A program made the translations under genes and the position numbers. This document shows, in pieces, positions 19,724 to 27,603 of a stretch of DNA of 64,000 nt (position 1 is its first letter; every line of letters begins with the position of its first letter). Source of the DNA: Rhodoplanes sp963712435 (GTDB taxonomy: Bacteria > Pseudomonadota > Alphaproteobacteria > Rhizobiales > Xanthobacteraceae); assembly GCA_963712435.1 (NCBI GenBank), contig CAVQIB010000022.1, forward strand, positions 62,001 to 126,000, in the 5' to 3' direction. The notes under the pieces were generated by a model. The model was not told the origin of the DNA, ran no database searches, and saw only the letters and a list, made by a program, of their open reading frames with translations.

Positions 19724-20383
19724 TCAATTCACGCGAACGGATGCCGCGATGGCGCACAGCGTGTCGGCAAGCGCGGGATACTTCCCCGCCATCTCCTCGA
19801 CATCGCCGATCTCGACATCGGCCGGCACAACTCCCGGCCACTCGGTGCTCGCTCCGAGAAACCAGCGGCGACGCCCCATCAGCCTCGCCGTATGAAAGGT
19901 ATTGCCGGGAATGAGGAGCTGCACACGATCGCCGGCCCGCAGGTCCGGACCGACCACGACGCGCTCGGTCGCGCCGTCGGCGTGCAGAAGAAAAACTTCG
20001 AGCGGATCGCCGAGATAGTAGTGGTAGAGCTGATCGTTGCGAATGCGGTGCAGCCGCACCGGCGCGGTCTGCGTCACCATGAAATAGAGCGCCGATCCCA
20101 TCGGCCTTTCATTGGCGAATGGCGGCGGCAAACCGCCAGCCGCGACCGACAGCTTGCTCACATAGGACTCCCGCACAAACCCGCACGTCGCGTTTGGCTC
20201 GAGCTTCAGAAGCGTGCGGAGCTCATCGGCGGTCAGTTCGTCGGACATGCGCGCTTCCTTCGCTGGTTCGGCCGCCTGCGCCGCGATCGCGCCGAAAGGC
20301 GCACAAGACGCCGCTGCCCCGAGCGCCGCCTGCCGGAGGAAAGCGCGGCGGCCAGCGTCATGAGAACCGGATCGTTTCGCCAT
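19724..20383 (-). CDS. Secreted cupin-5 (DUF985) family protein
   Basis: The protein of 219 residues begins with a twin-arginine-type signal (GRRAFLRQAALGAAASCAPFGAIAAQA, residues about 11-37), so export by Tat is likely. The mature part matches the DUF985 cupin family: TCGFVRESYVS, the MGSALYFMVTQTAPVRLHRIRNDQLYHYYLGDPLEVFLL block with its His-rich loop, and LLIPGNTFHTARLMGRRRWFLGASTEWPGV. The function of the family is not established. It is followed by the PycTM-like gene on the same strand, 77 bases away. Most DUF985 members lack a signal peptide, which makes this one slightly unusual. Confidence 0.82.
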   Translation of the reverse strand: MAKRSGSHDAGRRAFLRQAALGAAASCAPFGAIAAQAAEPAKEARMSDELTADELRTLLKLEPNATCGFVRESYVSKLSVAAGGLPPPFANERPMGSALYFMVTQTAPVRLHRIRNDQLYHYYLGDPLEVFLLHADGATERVVVGPDLRAGDRVQLLIPGNTFHTARLMGRRRWFLGASTEWPGVVPADVEIGDVEEMAGKYPALADTLCAIAASVRVN

Positions 20384-20500
20384 TCCGGGCTTCCCTCACC
20401 GCGCATCTTGCGTCCGCCGTCGAAAGCTGTGTTCAGAATTCCGCGGTCGGCGTGTTTCTGAGGCGCTAGACTTAGCATGTCGGGTTCCAGGAGCGCCGTG

Positions 20501-21208
20501 TCAATCGCCGGCCGTGCGCTCGATCTTGGGCGGCAGCGGAAACAGCGTGACGAACCCGTCGGCGAGCGCGCGGTCGCCGGCGATCGACAGAGCCTTTTTG
20601 CTTGCGAGCGCGCTCAGCGCCTCGCCGCCGTAAACGGCGGCGGCGAGCGCCGACGTCGTCCCGGTGAAGATCACGTCGGCCAATTCCAAACTCCCTCGCG
20701 CCACCTTGATCCGCCCCTTTTTCAGTCGGGCGATATAGGTCTCCGCGCCGAGCCTAAAGCCGATGCGCGCATCGATGCCGCGAGCGCGCGCGGGGTCGAG
20801 CATCGTACGGAAGGAAAGCATCAGGGAAACGGCGCTGAGCGGCAGACTCGGGTCGTGCGCCGGAGACCGCGTCGCCCATCGCCCGAGCGCCTGCAGAATC
20901 GGCTCGCTCTCATAGCCCCAGGGGGTCAGCGCGTAGACCTGCGCCGACGCGGGCGGCGGCAGCTTGCGCCGGGTGAGCACCCCGGCCGCCTCCAGCTGTT
21001 CGAGCCGCTGGGTCAGGATGTTGGCGCTGATTCCCGGAAGGTCGGCGCGCAGGTCGCTGAATCGTTTGGGGCCAAGCAGGAGCTCGCGAACGACGAGCAG
21101 CGCCCAGCGCTCGCCGATGATTTCGAGCGCATGGGCTGACCCGCAGGCGTCGTCATAGCGGCGGCGGGAGGGTGCCGGCGCCTTGCTAGTTATTTTTTTT
21201 AACGTCAT
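20501..21208 (-). CDS. HxlR-family transcriptional regulator with C-terminal SCP2-like domain
   Basis: The N-terminal winged helix (residues about 20-110) has the HxlR signature CGSAHALEIIGERWALLVVRELLLGPKRFSDLRADLPGIS and NILTQRLEQLEAAGVLTRR. The C-terminal 110 residues (IARLKKGRIKVARGSLELADVIFTGT, ALAAAVYGGEALSALASKKALSIAGD) look like the SCP2/sterol-carrier fold often fused to this subfamily. It is divergent from the DUF1428-VOC-VOC genes and shares with them an inverted-repeat operator at 21218-21238. Autoregulation and control of the divergent operon are inferred. The predicted transcript start lies almost on the ATG, so the mRNA may be leaderless. Confidence 0.88.
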   Translation of the reverse strand: MTLKKITSKAPAPSRRRYDDACGSAHALEIIGERWALLVVRELLLGPKRFSDLRADLPGISANILTQRLEQLEAAGVLTRRKLPPPASAQVYALTPWGYESEPILQALGRWATRSPAHDPSLPLSAVSLMLSFRTMLDPARARGIDARIGFRLGAETYIARLKKGRIKVARGSLELADVIFTGTTSALAAAVYGGEALSALASKKALSIAGDRALADGFVTLFPLPPKIERTAGD

Positions 21209-21216
21209 TGTTGCAA

Positions 21217-21245
21217 ATCATAACAGACACGGTTATCAAGATCAA
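21217..21245 (-). promoter_or_regulatory. Promoter of hxlR with overlapping inverted-repeat operator
   Basis: On the minus strand TTGATC and TATGAT are separated by exactly 17 bases, a good sigma-70-type -35/-10 pair just upstream of the hxlR start. An inverted repeat, TCATAAC-N7-GTTATCA (21218-21238), with one mismatch, spans the spacer and the -10 box. This is the expected place for a repressor site. Confidence 0.6.
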
Positions 21246-21397
21246 ACATCTCACTGAGAACAGAGCGCCCTGTGTATGGCCGAGGCTTTGCGGATCAAAG
21301 ACGGCCATATCCGGAAGCCCGATGTGGATGACGCGGCGGCCGGGTAATGCGACCGCGGCCGCTTGAAGCAATCGTCGGACAGCCAAGGAGACATCTC

Positions 21398-21754
21398 ATG
21401 ACTTACATCGACGGATTCGTCATTCCGGTGCCCGCGCAAAAGAAGGAGGCCTATCTTGAATTGGCCAGCCGCGCGGCGCCCATCTTCAAGGAATATGGCG
21501 CTCTGCGCGTCGTCGAGTGTTGGGGCGACGACGTGCCCGACGGCAAGGTCACCGATTTCAAGGGCGCGGTAAAGGCCGAGGGGGGCGAGAACGTCGTGTT
21601 CTCCTGGATCGTCTGGCCGTCGAAAGCCGTGCGCGACGAGGCGAACAAGAAAGTCATGTCCGATCCGCGGCTCTCTCCCGGGCAAGAGATGCCGTTCGAC
21701 GGCAAGCGCCTGATCTATGGCGGCTTCGAAGTCCTGTTCGATTCCGGGGAGTAG
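21398..21754 (+). CDS. DUF1428 (YbaA-like) family protein
   Basis: A 118-residue protein matching the DUF1428 family: MTYIDGFVIPVPAQKKEAYLELA at the start, then EYGALRVVECWGDDVPDGKVTDF, VVFSWIVWPSKAVRDEANKKVM and PFDGKRLIYGGFEVL. The fold is of the dimeric alpha-beta-barrel type; the biochemical role is unknown. ATG 21398 is preceded by AAGGAGA. It is the first gene of a likely DUF1428-VOC-VOC operon divergent from hxlR. Confidence 0.9.
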   Translation: MTYIDGFVIPVPAQKKEAYLELASRAAPIFKEYGALRVVECWGDDVPDGKVTDFKGAVKAEGGENVVFSWIVWPSKAVRDEANKKVMSDPRLSPGQEMPFDGKRLIYGGFEVLFDSGE

Positions 21755-21880
21755 GCCTTATGTCCCGGATCATGCCTTGTCTCAAGATGGCCAAGCCCGA
21801 CATCGGCGCATTGCGCAAACTCTGCGTCGGCGCCACCTGACCGAGTGCCGCGCAAAATCGCCAAGCAAAGGAGCGTGACG

Positions 21881-22655
21881 ATGCCCACCTCTCCGAACGC
21901 GTTCGTCTGGTACGAGCTGATGACCACCGACGTCGACGCCGCCAAGGCGTTCTACGCGCAACGTCGTCGGCTGGGATGCGCAGGAATGGGCCGGTCAGCG
22001 CGATATGCGCTACATCATCATGAGCGCCGGCGAGAAGATGGTCGCCGGCCTGATGCCGCTGCCCGCCGAGGTGAGCGCGGCGGGCGGGCGGCCCGGCTGG
22101 CTCGGTTATATCGGCGCCGACGATGTCGACGCCGCGACCCAGCGGGTGAGCCAAGCCGGCGGCGCGGTCTACCGCGCGCCCGACGATATCCCGGATGTGG
22201 GCCGTTTCTCCGTCGTCGCCGATCCGCAGGGCGCCGTCTTCATGCTGTTCACGCCCCTGGGCGCCGACGATTCCCCTGCACCCGCCGGAACGGCGGGTCA
22301 TGTCGGCTGGCGCGAACTCTATGCGTCCGACTGGCCGCGTGCGTTCGACTTCTACGCCGCCCAGTTCGGCTGGACCAAGGCGGACGCCGTCGACATGGGC
22401 TCGATGGGCGTCTACCAGCTGTTCGCGGCCGGCGGCGAACCGATCGGCGGCATGATGAACAAGCCGGACGGAATTCCTTCGCCGGTCTGGCTCTTCTATT
22501 TCAATGTTCCCGCGGCGGACGCCGCTGTGGCGCGCGTCAAGGACAATGGCGGCGGAGTCCTCACCGGCCCGCTTCAGGTGCCAGGCGGCAGCTGGATCGT
22601 GCAGTGCACCGATCCGCAAGGCGCAGTGTTCGCGCTCGTCGCGAACAGCCGCTGA
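21881..22655 (+). CDS. Tandem VOC (glyoxalase/bleomycin-resistance fold) protein (one frameshift)
   Basis: The vicinal-oxygen-chelate fold appears twice: module 1 (FVWYELMTTDVDAAKAFYAQ through ADPQGAVFMLFTPLG) and module 2 (HVGWRELYASDWPRAFDFYAAQFGWT through TDPQGAVFALVANSR). The frame changes near 21962, where removing one base restores VVGWDAQEWAGQ after KAFYAQ. The corrected length is about 257 residues. ATG 21881 has AAGGAG upstream. Such two-module proteins bind metals or small molecules, but the substrate is not predictable. Confidence 0.88.
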
Positions 22656-22669
22656 CGGGGGAGGCCTCG

Positions 22670-23104
22670 ATGACGGAGACGACCCGGATCGAAGCGCCCC
22701 GCATCTACCCGACGCTGCGCTGCAAAGACGCCGAGGCGATGATCCGCTGGCTCAAGGACGTTCTCGGTTTCACCGAGCACGTGGTTTATCGCCGCGACGG
22801 CGTGGTGGAACATGCGCAACTCGCCTTCGGATCGTCGATCCTGATGCTCGGCCAAAACCGCGACGACGCCTATAGCGGATTGGTCGGTGACCTCGCGGGC
22901 CGCCGCACGGACGCGCTCTATGTCGCCGTCGACAATCCGGATGCGCTCCACGACCGGGTCAAGGCGGCAGGCGCCAAGATCGAGATGGCGTTGCACGACA
23001 CCGACTACGGCAGCCGCGACTTCGCGTGCCGTGATCCGGAGGGCAATCTCTGGAGCTTCGGCACTTACTGGCCGAAGGCGAACGAGAAACCGATCGAGGA
23101 ATAG
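22670..23104 (+). CDS. VOC family protein
   Basis: A single VOC module of 144 residues: YPTLRCKDAEAMIRWLKDVLGFTEH, VVEHAQLAFGSSILMLG, LYVAVDNPDALHDRVKAAGAKIE and DYGSRDFACRDPEGNLWSFGTYWP. It resembles PhnB-type glyoxalase-like proteins. The preceding GGGGGAGG sits nine bases before ATG 22670, and the gene follows the tandem VOC gene by 14 bases, so co-transcription is likely. Confidence 0.9.
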   Translation: MTETTRIEAPRIYPTLRCKDAEAMIRWLKDVLGFTEHVVYRRDGVVEHAQLAFGSSILMLGQNRDDAYSGLVGDLAGRRTDALYVAVDNPDALHDRVKAAGAKIEMALHDTDYGSRDFACRDPEGNLWSFGTYWPKANEKPIEE

Positions 23105-23149
23105 ACTTTTGAATCGTGACGCGATCCGGGCGCGGTCTCCGCTCGCGCA

Positions 23150-23995
23150 TCATCGCATGGCGGCGATCGTGATCAGCCCCGCCGCGATCAATCCGACTGC
23201 GATGGTCTTGTGCAGCGAAGGCTTCTCCCCGTGCACGGCGATGCCGATCAGCGTCGCGAACAGCACGCTGCTCTCGCGCAAGGCGGACACGGGCCCGACC
23301 GGACTGCGGCTCAGCGCCCACAGGAACACGGAGAAGGACACCACGCCGAGCAGGCCGGCGACCACCATCTTGGCGCGGAAGCGCCAAAGGTCGCGCCACA
23401 GCTGCGGGCCGCGCATCGCGTAGCTCAGCAGCGAGAAGGTGATGGTGTCGGCGACGATCAGCCAGGCGGTGAAGCTGGCCCAGTCGCCGTCGAGCCGCAC
23501 GCCATAGGCGTCCGCAACGGAGTAGCCCGCGACGGTCGCGCCCGCGACCAGCGCAGCTAGGAACAAGCGACGATCGACGCCGCCGCGGATCGAATGGGCC
23601 GAAAGCCAGATCAGCCCCAGGGAGACGAGGACGATCCCGAATATTTGACCCGCGGCCGGCGACTGGCCGAGCAGTCCGAACGCGATGATGGTAGAAAACA
23701 GGGGGACGAAGCCGCGCGCGAGCGGGTAGGCTTGTCCGAGATCGCCCAGAACGTAGGAGCGGGCGAGGGCGAGCTTGTAGCCCACATGCAGGAAGACCGA
23801 GCCGACGATCACGGCCCATGCGGCGGCCGATGGAACGGGAAGGAACGGCAGCGCGCAGGCGGCGACCATGGCGGCCACGAGTCCCATGCCGGTGAGGACG
23901 AGGACCTGGTCCGAACCATACTTGACCAATGAATGCCATGATGCGTGAAGCAGGCCGGCAAGCAGCATCAGGACGATCGTCGGGAGATCGATCAC
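23150..23995 (-). CDS. EamA/DMT-family transporter
   Basis: A 281-residue integral membrane protein with about ten hydrophobic segments in two repeats, characteristic of drug/metabolite transporters. Segments include IVLMLLAGLLHASWHSLVK at the N-terminus, AYPLARGFVPLFSTIIAFGLLGQ in the first EamA repeat and PVGPVSALRESSVLFATLIGI near the end. The substrate is not predictable. It is divergent from the WbuC-like gene and convergent with the VOC genes. Confidence 0.88.
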   Translation of the reverse strand: MIDLPTIVLMLLAGLLHASWHSLVKYGSDQVLVLTGMGLVAAMVAACALPFLPVPSAAAWAVIVGSVFLHVGYKLALARSYVLGDLGQAYPLARGFVPLFSTIIAFGLLGQSPAAGQIFGIVLVSLGLIWLSAHSIRGGVDRRLFLAALVAGATVAGYSVADAYGVRLDGDWASFTAWLIVADTITFSLLSYAMRGPQLWRDLWRFRAKMVVAGLLGVVSFSVFLWALSRSPVGPVSALRESSVLFATLIGIAVHGEKPSLHKTIAVGLIAAGLITIAAMR

Positions 23996-24107
23996 GCTCC
24001 CCGCGCCCGCTCAGGCCGGACATTCGCGGCGTCGGGCGCAAAGTGCCGGGCACAGCATGAAGATTTCCTTTCGCCGGTCGATTTCACCAGATGATGGGAC
24101 GAAGCAC

Positions 24108-24626
24108 ATGACGAAAAGCGCCCAACCGGACAGCGCCGTGCGTCTTGTCGACGCCGCAGAGTTGCGCCTGCTGACCGAGCAAGCCGCCAACGCGCCGCGC
24201 CGCCGCTCACATCTTCTGCTGCATGAGGGGCCGGACGATCAAGTTCAACGCTTGCTCATTGCTGCGCAGCCCGGCACCTATGTCCGCCCGCATCGCCATT
24301 CGCGCCAGTGGGAGCTGCTGATCCTGCAGAGCGGCACGGCCGACATTCTGATCCTCGGCCAGGCGGGCGAGGTGTTGAGCCGCAGCCGGCTCGATCGCAC
24401 CTCGCCGATGGTTCAGATTCCGGTGTCGGCGTGGCACACCTGCGTGGTGCATGAGCCCGACACCGTCATCATCGAGGTCAAGCCGGGGCCCTATCGGCCG
24501 AACGAGTTTGCGGAGTGGGCGCCCGAGGAAGGCGACGAACGGGCGGCGCGGTTCGTCGCTTGGGCCACGGACGCGGACATCGGGCAGACATGGACGCCGG
24601 AAGGGCCGCGGGCCTCGGTCGCGTGA
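24108..24626 (+). CDS. WbuC-like cupin-fold metalloprotein
   Basis: The 172-residue protein has the WbuC-type pattern: RRRSHLLLHEGPDDQVQRLLIAAQPGTYVRPHRH (metal ligands in PHRH), WELLILQSGTADILIL, then PVSAWHTCVVHEPDTVIIEVKPGPY. Members accompany surface-polysaccharide genes in some genomes, but no such genes are adjacent here. An in-frame ATG at 24057 exists; I prefer 24108 because the extra residues are not typical and GGGACGAAG precedes the later start. Confidence 0.75.
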   Translation: MTKSAQPDSAVRLVDAAELRLLTEQAANAPRRRSHLLLHEGPDDQVQRLLIAAQPGTYVRPHRHSRQWELLILQSGTADILILGQAGEVLSRSRLDRTSPMVQIPVSAWHTCVVHEPDTVIIEVKPGPYRPNEFAEWAPEEGDERAARFVAWATDADIGQTWTPEGPRASVA

Positions 24627-24704
24627 AAGGCTCGCGCCCTCGGCCTTTCAGCCTCGGGGCGACGACAGGCGACAGTCTGCGTTCTGACATCGTGCCTCGA
24701 GCGA

Positions 24705-25520
24705 TCACATCTCGACCGCCACCGTGACGGGCACGTGGTCGGAGGGCCGCGTCCAGCCGCGGGCGGCGCGCGCGACCGTCATCCCCGTGACGCGGTCGGC
24801 GAGCGCCGGGCTCGCCCACACATGATCGAGCCGTCGTCCGCGGTCTGACGCCTCCCAATCGAGCGCGCGATAGCTCCACCAGGTGTAGAGCTTTTCCGAC
24901 TCCGGCACGAAGTTGCGCATCACGTCGACCCACGCGCCGGCGCTCTGCGCCGCAGTCAATTTCTCGCACTCGATCGGCGTGTGCGAGACGACGCGCAGCA
25001 TCTGCCTGTGGCTCCACACGTCGTGTTCGAGCGGCGCGACATTGAGGTCGCCGACGAGAATGGCGCGCTCCGTCGGCCCCGCGCGCAGGTTCGGCGCGAT
25101 CCGCATCTCGTCGAGAAACGCGAGCTTATGGGCGAATTTCACGTTGATCGATGGGTCCGGCTCGTCGCCGCCGGCCGGCACATAGACGTTGTGGAGGACG
25201 GCCGGATCGCTCAGGCCCGCCCGCTCGCCGAAGGTCACGGCGACGTGGCGGCAGTCCTGCTTGTCGCAGAAGTGGCGCGCGTCGACGCTCTCGAACGGCA
25301 GGCGCGAGATCACCGCGACGCCGTGATAGCCCTTCTGCCCGTTGAGCGCGACATGCGGGTAGCCGAGCCGCGCGAAGCGCTTCAGCGGGAAGCGGTCGTC
25401 GGGACACTTGGTCTCCTGCAGGCAGAGCACGTCCGGCCGCGTCGCCTTGATGAACTTGGCGACGAGATCGATCCGCAGCCGAACCGAATTGATGTTCCAG
25501 GTGGTGACGGTGAGACGCAT
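24705..25520 (-). CDS. xthA: Exodeoxyribonuclease III
   Basis: AP endonuclease / 3'-5' exonuclease of base-excision repair. The intact 271-residue sequence shows the family motifs in order: TWNINSVRLR, LCLQETKC (metal-binding Glu), NGQKGYHGVAV, NVYVPAGG, LVGDLNVAP, and the C-terminal RLDHVWASP and SDHVPV with the catalytic His. It is monocistronic between a WbuC-like gene (convergent) and an alpha/beta hydrolase. Confidence 0.95.
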   Translation of the reverse strand: MRLTVTTWNINSVRLRIDLVAKFIKATRPDVLCLQETKCPDDRFPLKRFARLGYPHVALNGQKGYHGVAVISRLPFESVDARHFCDKQDCRHVAVTFGERAGLSDPAVLHNVYVPAGGDEPDPSINVKFAHKLAFLDEMRIAPNLRAGPTERAILVGDLNVAPLEHDVWSHRQMLRVVSHTPIECEKLTAAQSAGAWVDVMRNFVPESEKLYTWWSYRALDWEASDRGRRLDHVWASPALADRVTGMTVARAARGWTRPSDHVPVTVAVEM

Positions 25521-25643
25521 CGTCCGCTTGGCGAGGGTGGCGATACGTCTTGTGATACCTCATTCCGGCACGGGAGCAAGGCCGCCGGCCCACGGCCCAC
25601 AGCATCCTTGCGCGCTGCGGGCGGCGCCCTTCAGTCGCGCGGC

Positions 25644-26684
25644 TCAGCGCGCATGGCGGCGGGCCCGGGCGGCAGCGCGCTCTTGTTCGCGTTCGGTCGC
25701 GCTCGGCGCGAGCCGGGGCGAGCCCACGAGCCGCACCGAGGCCACCATGTCGTCGATCGTGCCGACGATCTCCTCGGGAACGGCGTAGTGCAGCATGTGC
25801 CCGGTATCCGGCACCATGTGCAGCTTCGAGGCGGTGGTGGTGCGATGCAGGCGCGGCGCCTGCTCCGCCTCGACGATCGCGTCGCCGGTCGCAGCGTAAA
25901 TGACGATCGGACAGGACAAGCTCCGATAGCGCCCCTGCAGGCGTGCGGCGCCCGGAATCATCAGCGCCGACTCCTCGGCGGTTGCGCGCAACTGCCAGGG
26001 CCGCAATGCGAGCGAGAGCGGGAATTGATCCGTGAATGCCTGCGGCACTTCGGACGGCGCAAACAGCGTCCGGATCACCTTGCGGGACAGCAGCCAGCCG
26101 AGAATGGGCGAGATCGTATAGCACATGATGTCGCCGATGATCGGGATCGCCGGACCGGACACCATCCACACGTCGAGGCGCGCGGTCGGGAAGTAGTAGC
26201 CCGCGGCGAGCACCAAGCCCCTGACCGGACGCTGCGTTTGCGGGGTGCGCAAGGCGAGCGCGAGCGCGACCAGGGTTCCCCAGGAATGGCCGAACACGAC
26301 CGGGTTGCGGACATTAAGACGGTCGAGCGCAGCGTCGAACAGGGCGGCCTGCGCGTCCGGAGTCATCAGCGGAAAGCGCGGCCTGCTGCTATAGCCGAAG
26401 CCGGGCCGGTCGAAGCAGATGACGCGGTAACGCTGCGCCAGCAGGTCGATGAGTCCGGCGCCCGCAAGGTCCTGAATCATCGCGCCATTGCCGTGGAACA
26501 GCACCACTGCGGGGGCCTGCGCGTCGCCCCGTTCGACATAGTGCAGACGCACCCCGTCGACGTCGATGAACTGCCCGATGGGCGGATGACGGCGTTCCGC
26601 CAGGCGCGCGGTCAGCACGACCACGACGGGCGTGAGCACGCCGAGGGCGACAATGATCAGAAGGACGATTTCGGTCGTGGACAT
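25644..26684 (-). CDS. Membrane-anchored alpha/beta hydrolase
   Basis: 346 residues. A single N-terminal transmembrane helix (IVLLIIVALGVLTPVVVVLTA, residues about 6-26) is followed by a complete alpha/beta-hydrolase core: oxyanion motif LFHGNGAMIQDL, nucleophile elbow VFGHSWGTLVALAL with the Ser, acid region IYAATGDAIV and catalytic His in PDTGHMLHY. The substrate is unknown. The tail is Arg/Ala/Glu-rich (REQERAAARARRHAR). Confidence 0.88.
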   Translation of the reverse strand: MSTTEIVLLIIVALGVLTPVVVVLTARLAERRHPPIGQFIDVDGVRLHYVERGDAQAPAVVLFHGNGAMIQDLAGAGLIDLLAQRYRVICFDRPGFGYSSRPRFPLMTPDAQAALFDAALDRLNVRNPVVFGHSWGTLVALALALRTPQTQRPVRGLVLAAGYYFPTARLDVWMVSGPAIPIIGDIMCYTISPILGWLLSRKVIRTLFAPSEVPQAFTDQFPLSLALRPWQLRATAEESALMIPGAARLQGRYRSLSCPIVIYAATGDAIVEAEQAPRLHRTTTASKLHMVPDTGHMLHYAVPEEIVGTIDDMVASVRLVGSPRLAPSATEREQERAAARARRHAR

Positions 26685-26768
26685 GAGGGGACATGACTTC
26701 GTTGGTGACGGAATACGGAAGTCAACGTCGACCCTGAGCCCTCGTTCCGGCGCGAGCGTCCAAGCAGC

Positions 26769-27509
26769 CTACTGGAGCATGCGCTCGTAATTGATCTTGA
26801 ACAGGTCCGGGTCGGGCTTTTTCTTCTGATCGAGGTTGTAGACCGCAACGGTCGTGTCATAGCCCTGCGGATCGGTGACGGTCCATTGGCGCAGCTGGAA
26901 GTCTTTCGCGCCGAACATCATCATCAGCCGGTGCGTGCCGGTGAGCACCTGCTTTTCCTCGATCACCAAGGTGACGAATACGTCATCGGCGGAGACCGAG
27001 ACGACATTGGTGTCGCGCAGGAGGTCGATCTTTTCGACCAGGAGATAGCGCAGCGGCGTCTGCGACAGCGGGTAGAGATCCTGGGTCGCGAGCTTGCGGT
27101 CGCGCACCACCACGGACGATCCGTCAGCGATGACGTCGATCGGGCTCGGCGGGCTGTACTCGAAGCGCACCTTGCCGGGCTTCTGGATATAGAACTGTCC
27201 CTCGGTGCGCCCGCCATCCGGGCCGACCTGGATGAAATTGCCGGTGAGCGTCTGCACGCTCGAGAGATAGCCGCTCGCCCGAGCGGCGAGCGTCCGCTGC
27301 CCGCCGTCGAACCCTGACCCGGGGCTCGCTGCGACCGCCGCGGTGACGGTCCCGGTCGTGGTCGGGGAGCCCGGCGGGCGCGCCTGATTGTTCTGCGCCG
27401 CCTCCTTTTTGGGGGACGGAACGGGAACAGGTATCGATTGCGCCGCCGCGATCGACGTAACGGAAAAAACCGTGACGCCGCTCAGCACGATCGCCCCCAA
27501 GGTCCGCAT
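26769..27509 (-). CDS. lolA: Outer-membrane lipoprotein carrier protein LolA-like
   Basis: LolA ferries lipoproteins across the periplasm from LolCDE to the outer membrane. A signal peptide (residues about 1-23, ending AAAQ) and a Pro/Ala-rich linker precede the LolA-like beta domain: SSVQTLTGNFIQVGPDGGRTEGQFYIQKPGKVRFEY, then VIADGSSVVVRDRKLATQDLYPLSQTPL. The length of 246 residues fits alphaproteobacterial members. It lies 94 bases downstream of ftsK, and the ftsK-lolA order is common in Hyphomicrobiales. Confidence 0.9.
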   Translation of the reverse strand: MRTLGAIVLSGVTVFSVTSIAAAQSIPVPVPSPKKEAAQNNQARPPGSPTTTGTVTAAVAASPGSGFDGGQRTLAARASGYLSSVQTLTGNFIQVGPDGGRTEGQFYIQKPGKVRFEYSPPSPIDVIADGSSVVVRDRKLATQDLYPLSQTPLRYLLVEKIDLLRDTNVVSVSADDVFVTLVIEEKQVLTGTHRLMMMFGAKDFQLRQWTVTDPQGYDTTVAVYNLDQKKKPDPDLFKINYERMLQ

Positions 27510-27603
27510 ATCCGTCTCCGATTTTTGCCACGGGCAGGGAAGAGAATTCGTCCAGGTCTATGGCGTTTTCGCGACTCACATGTTGCGGATCATAAACGAG
27601 CCG

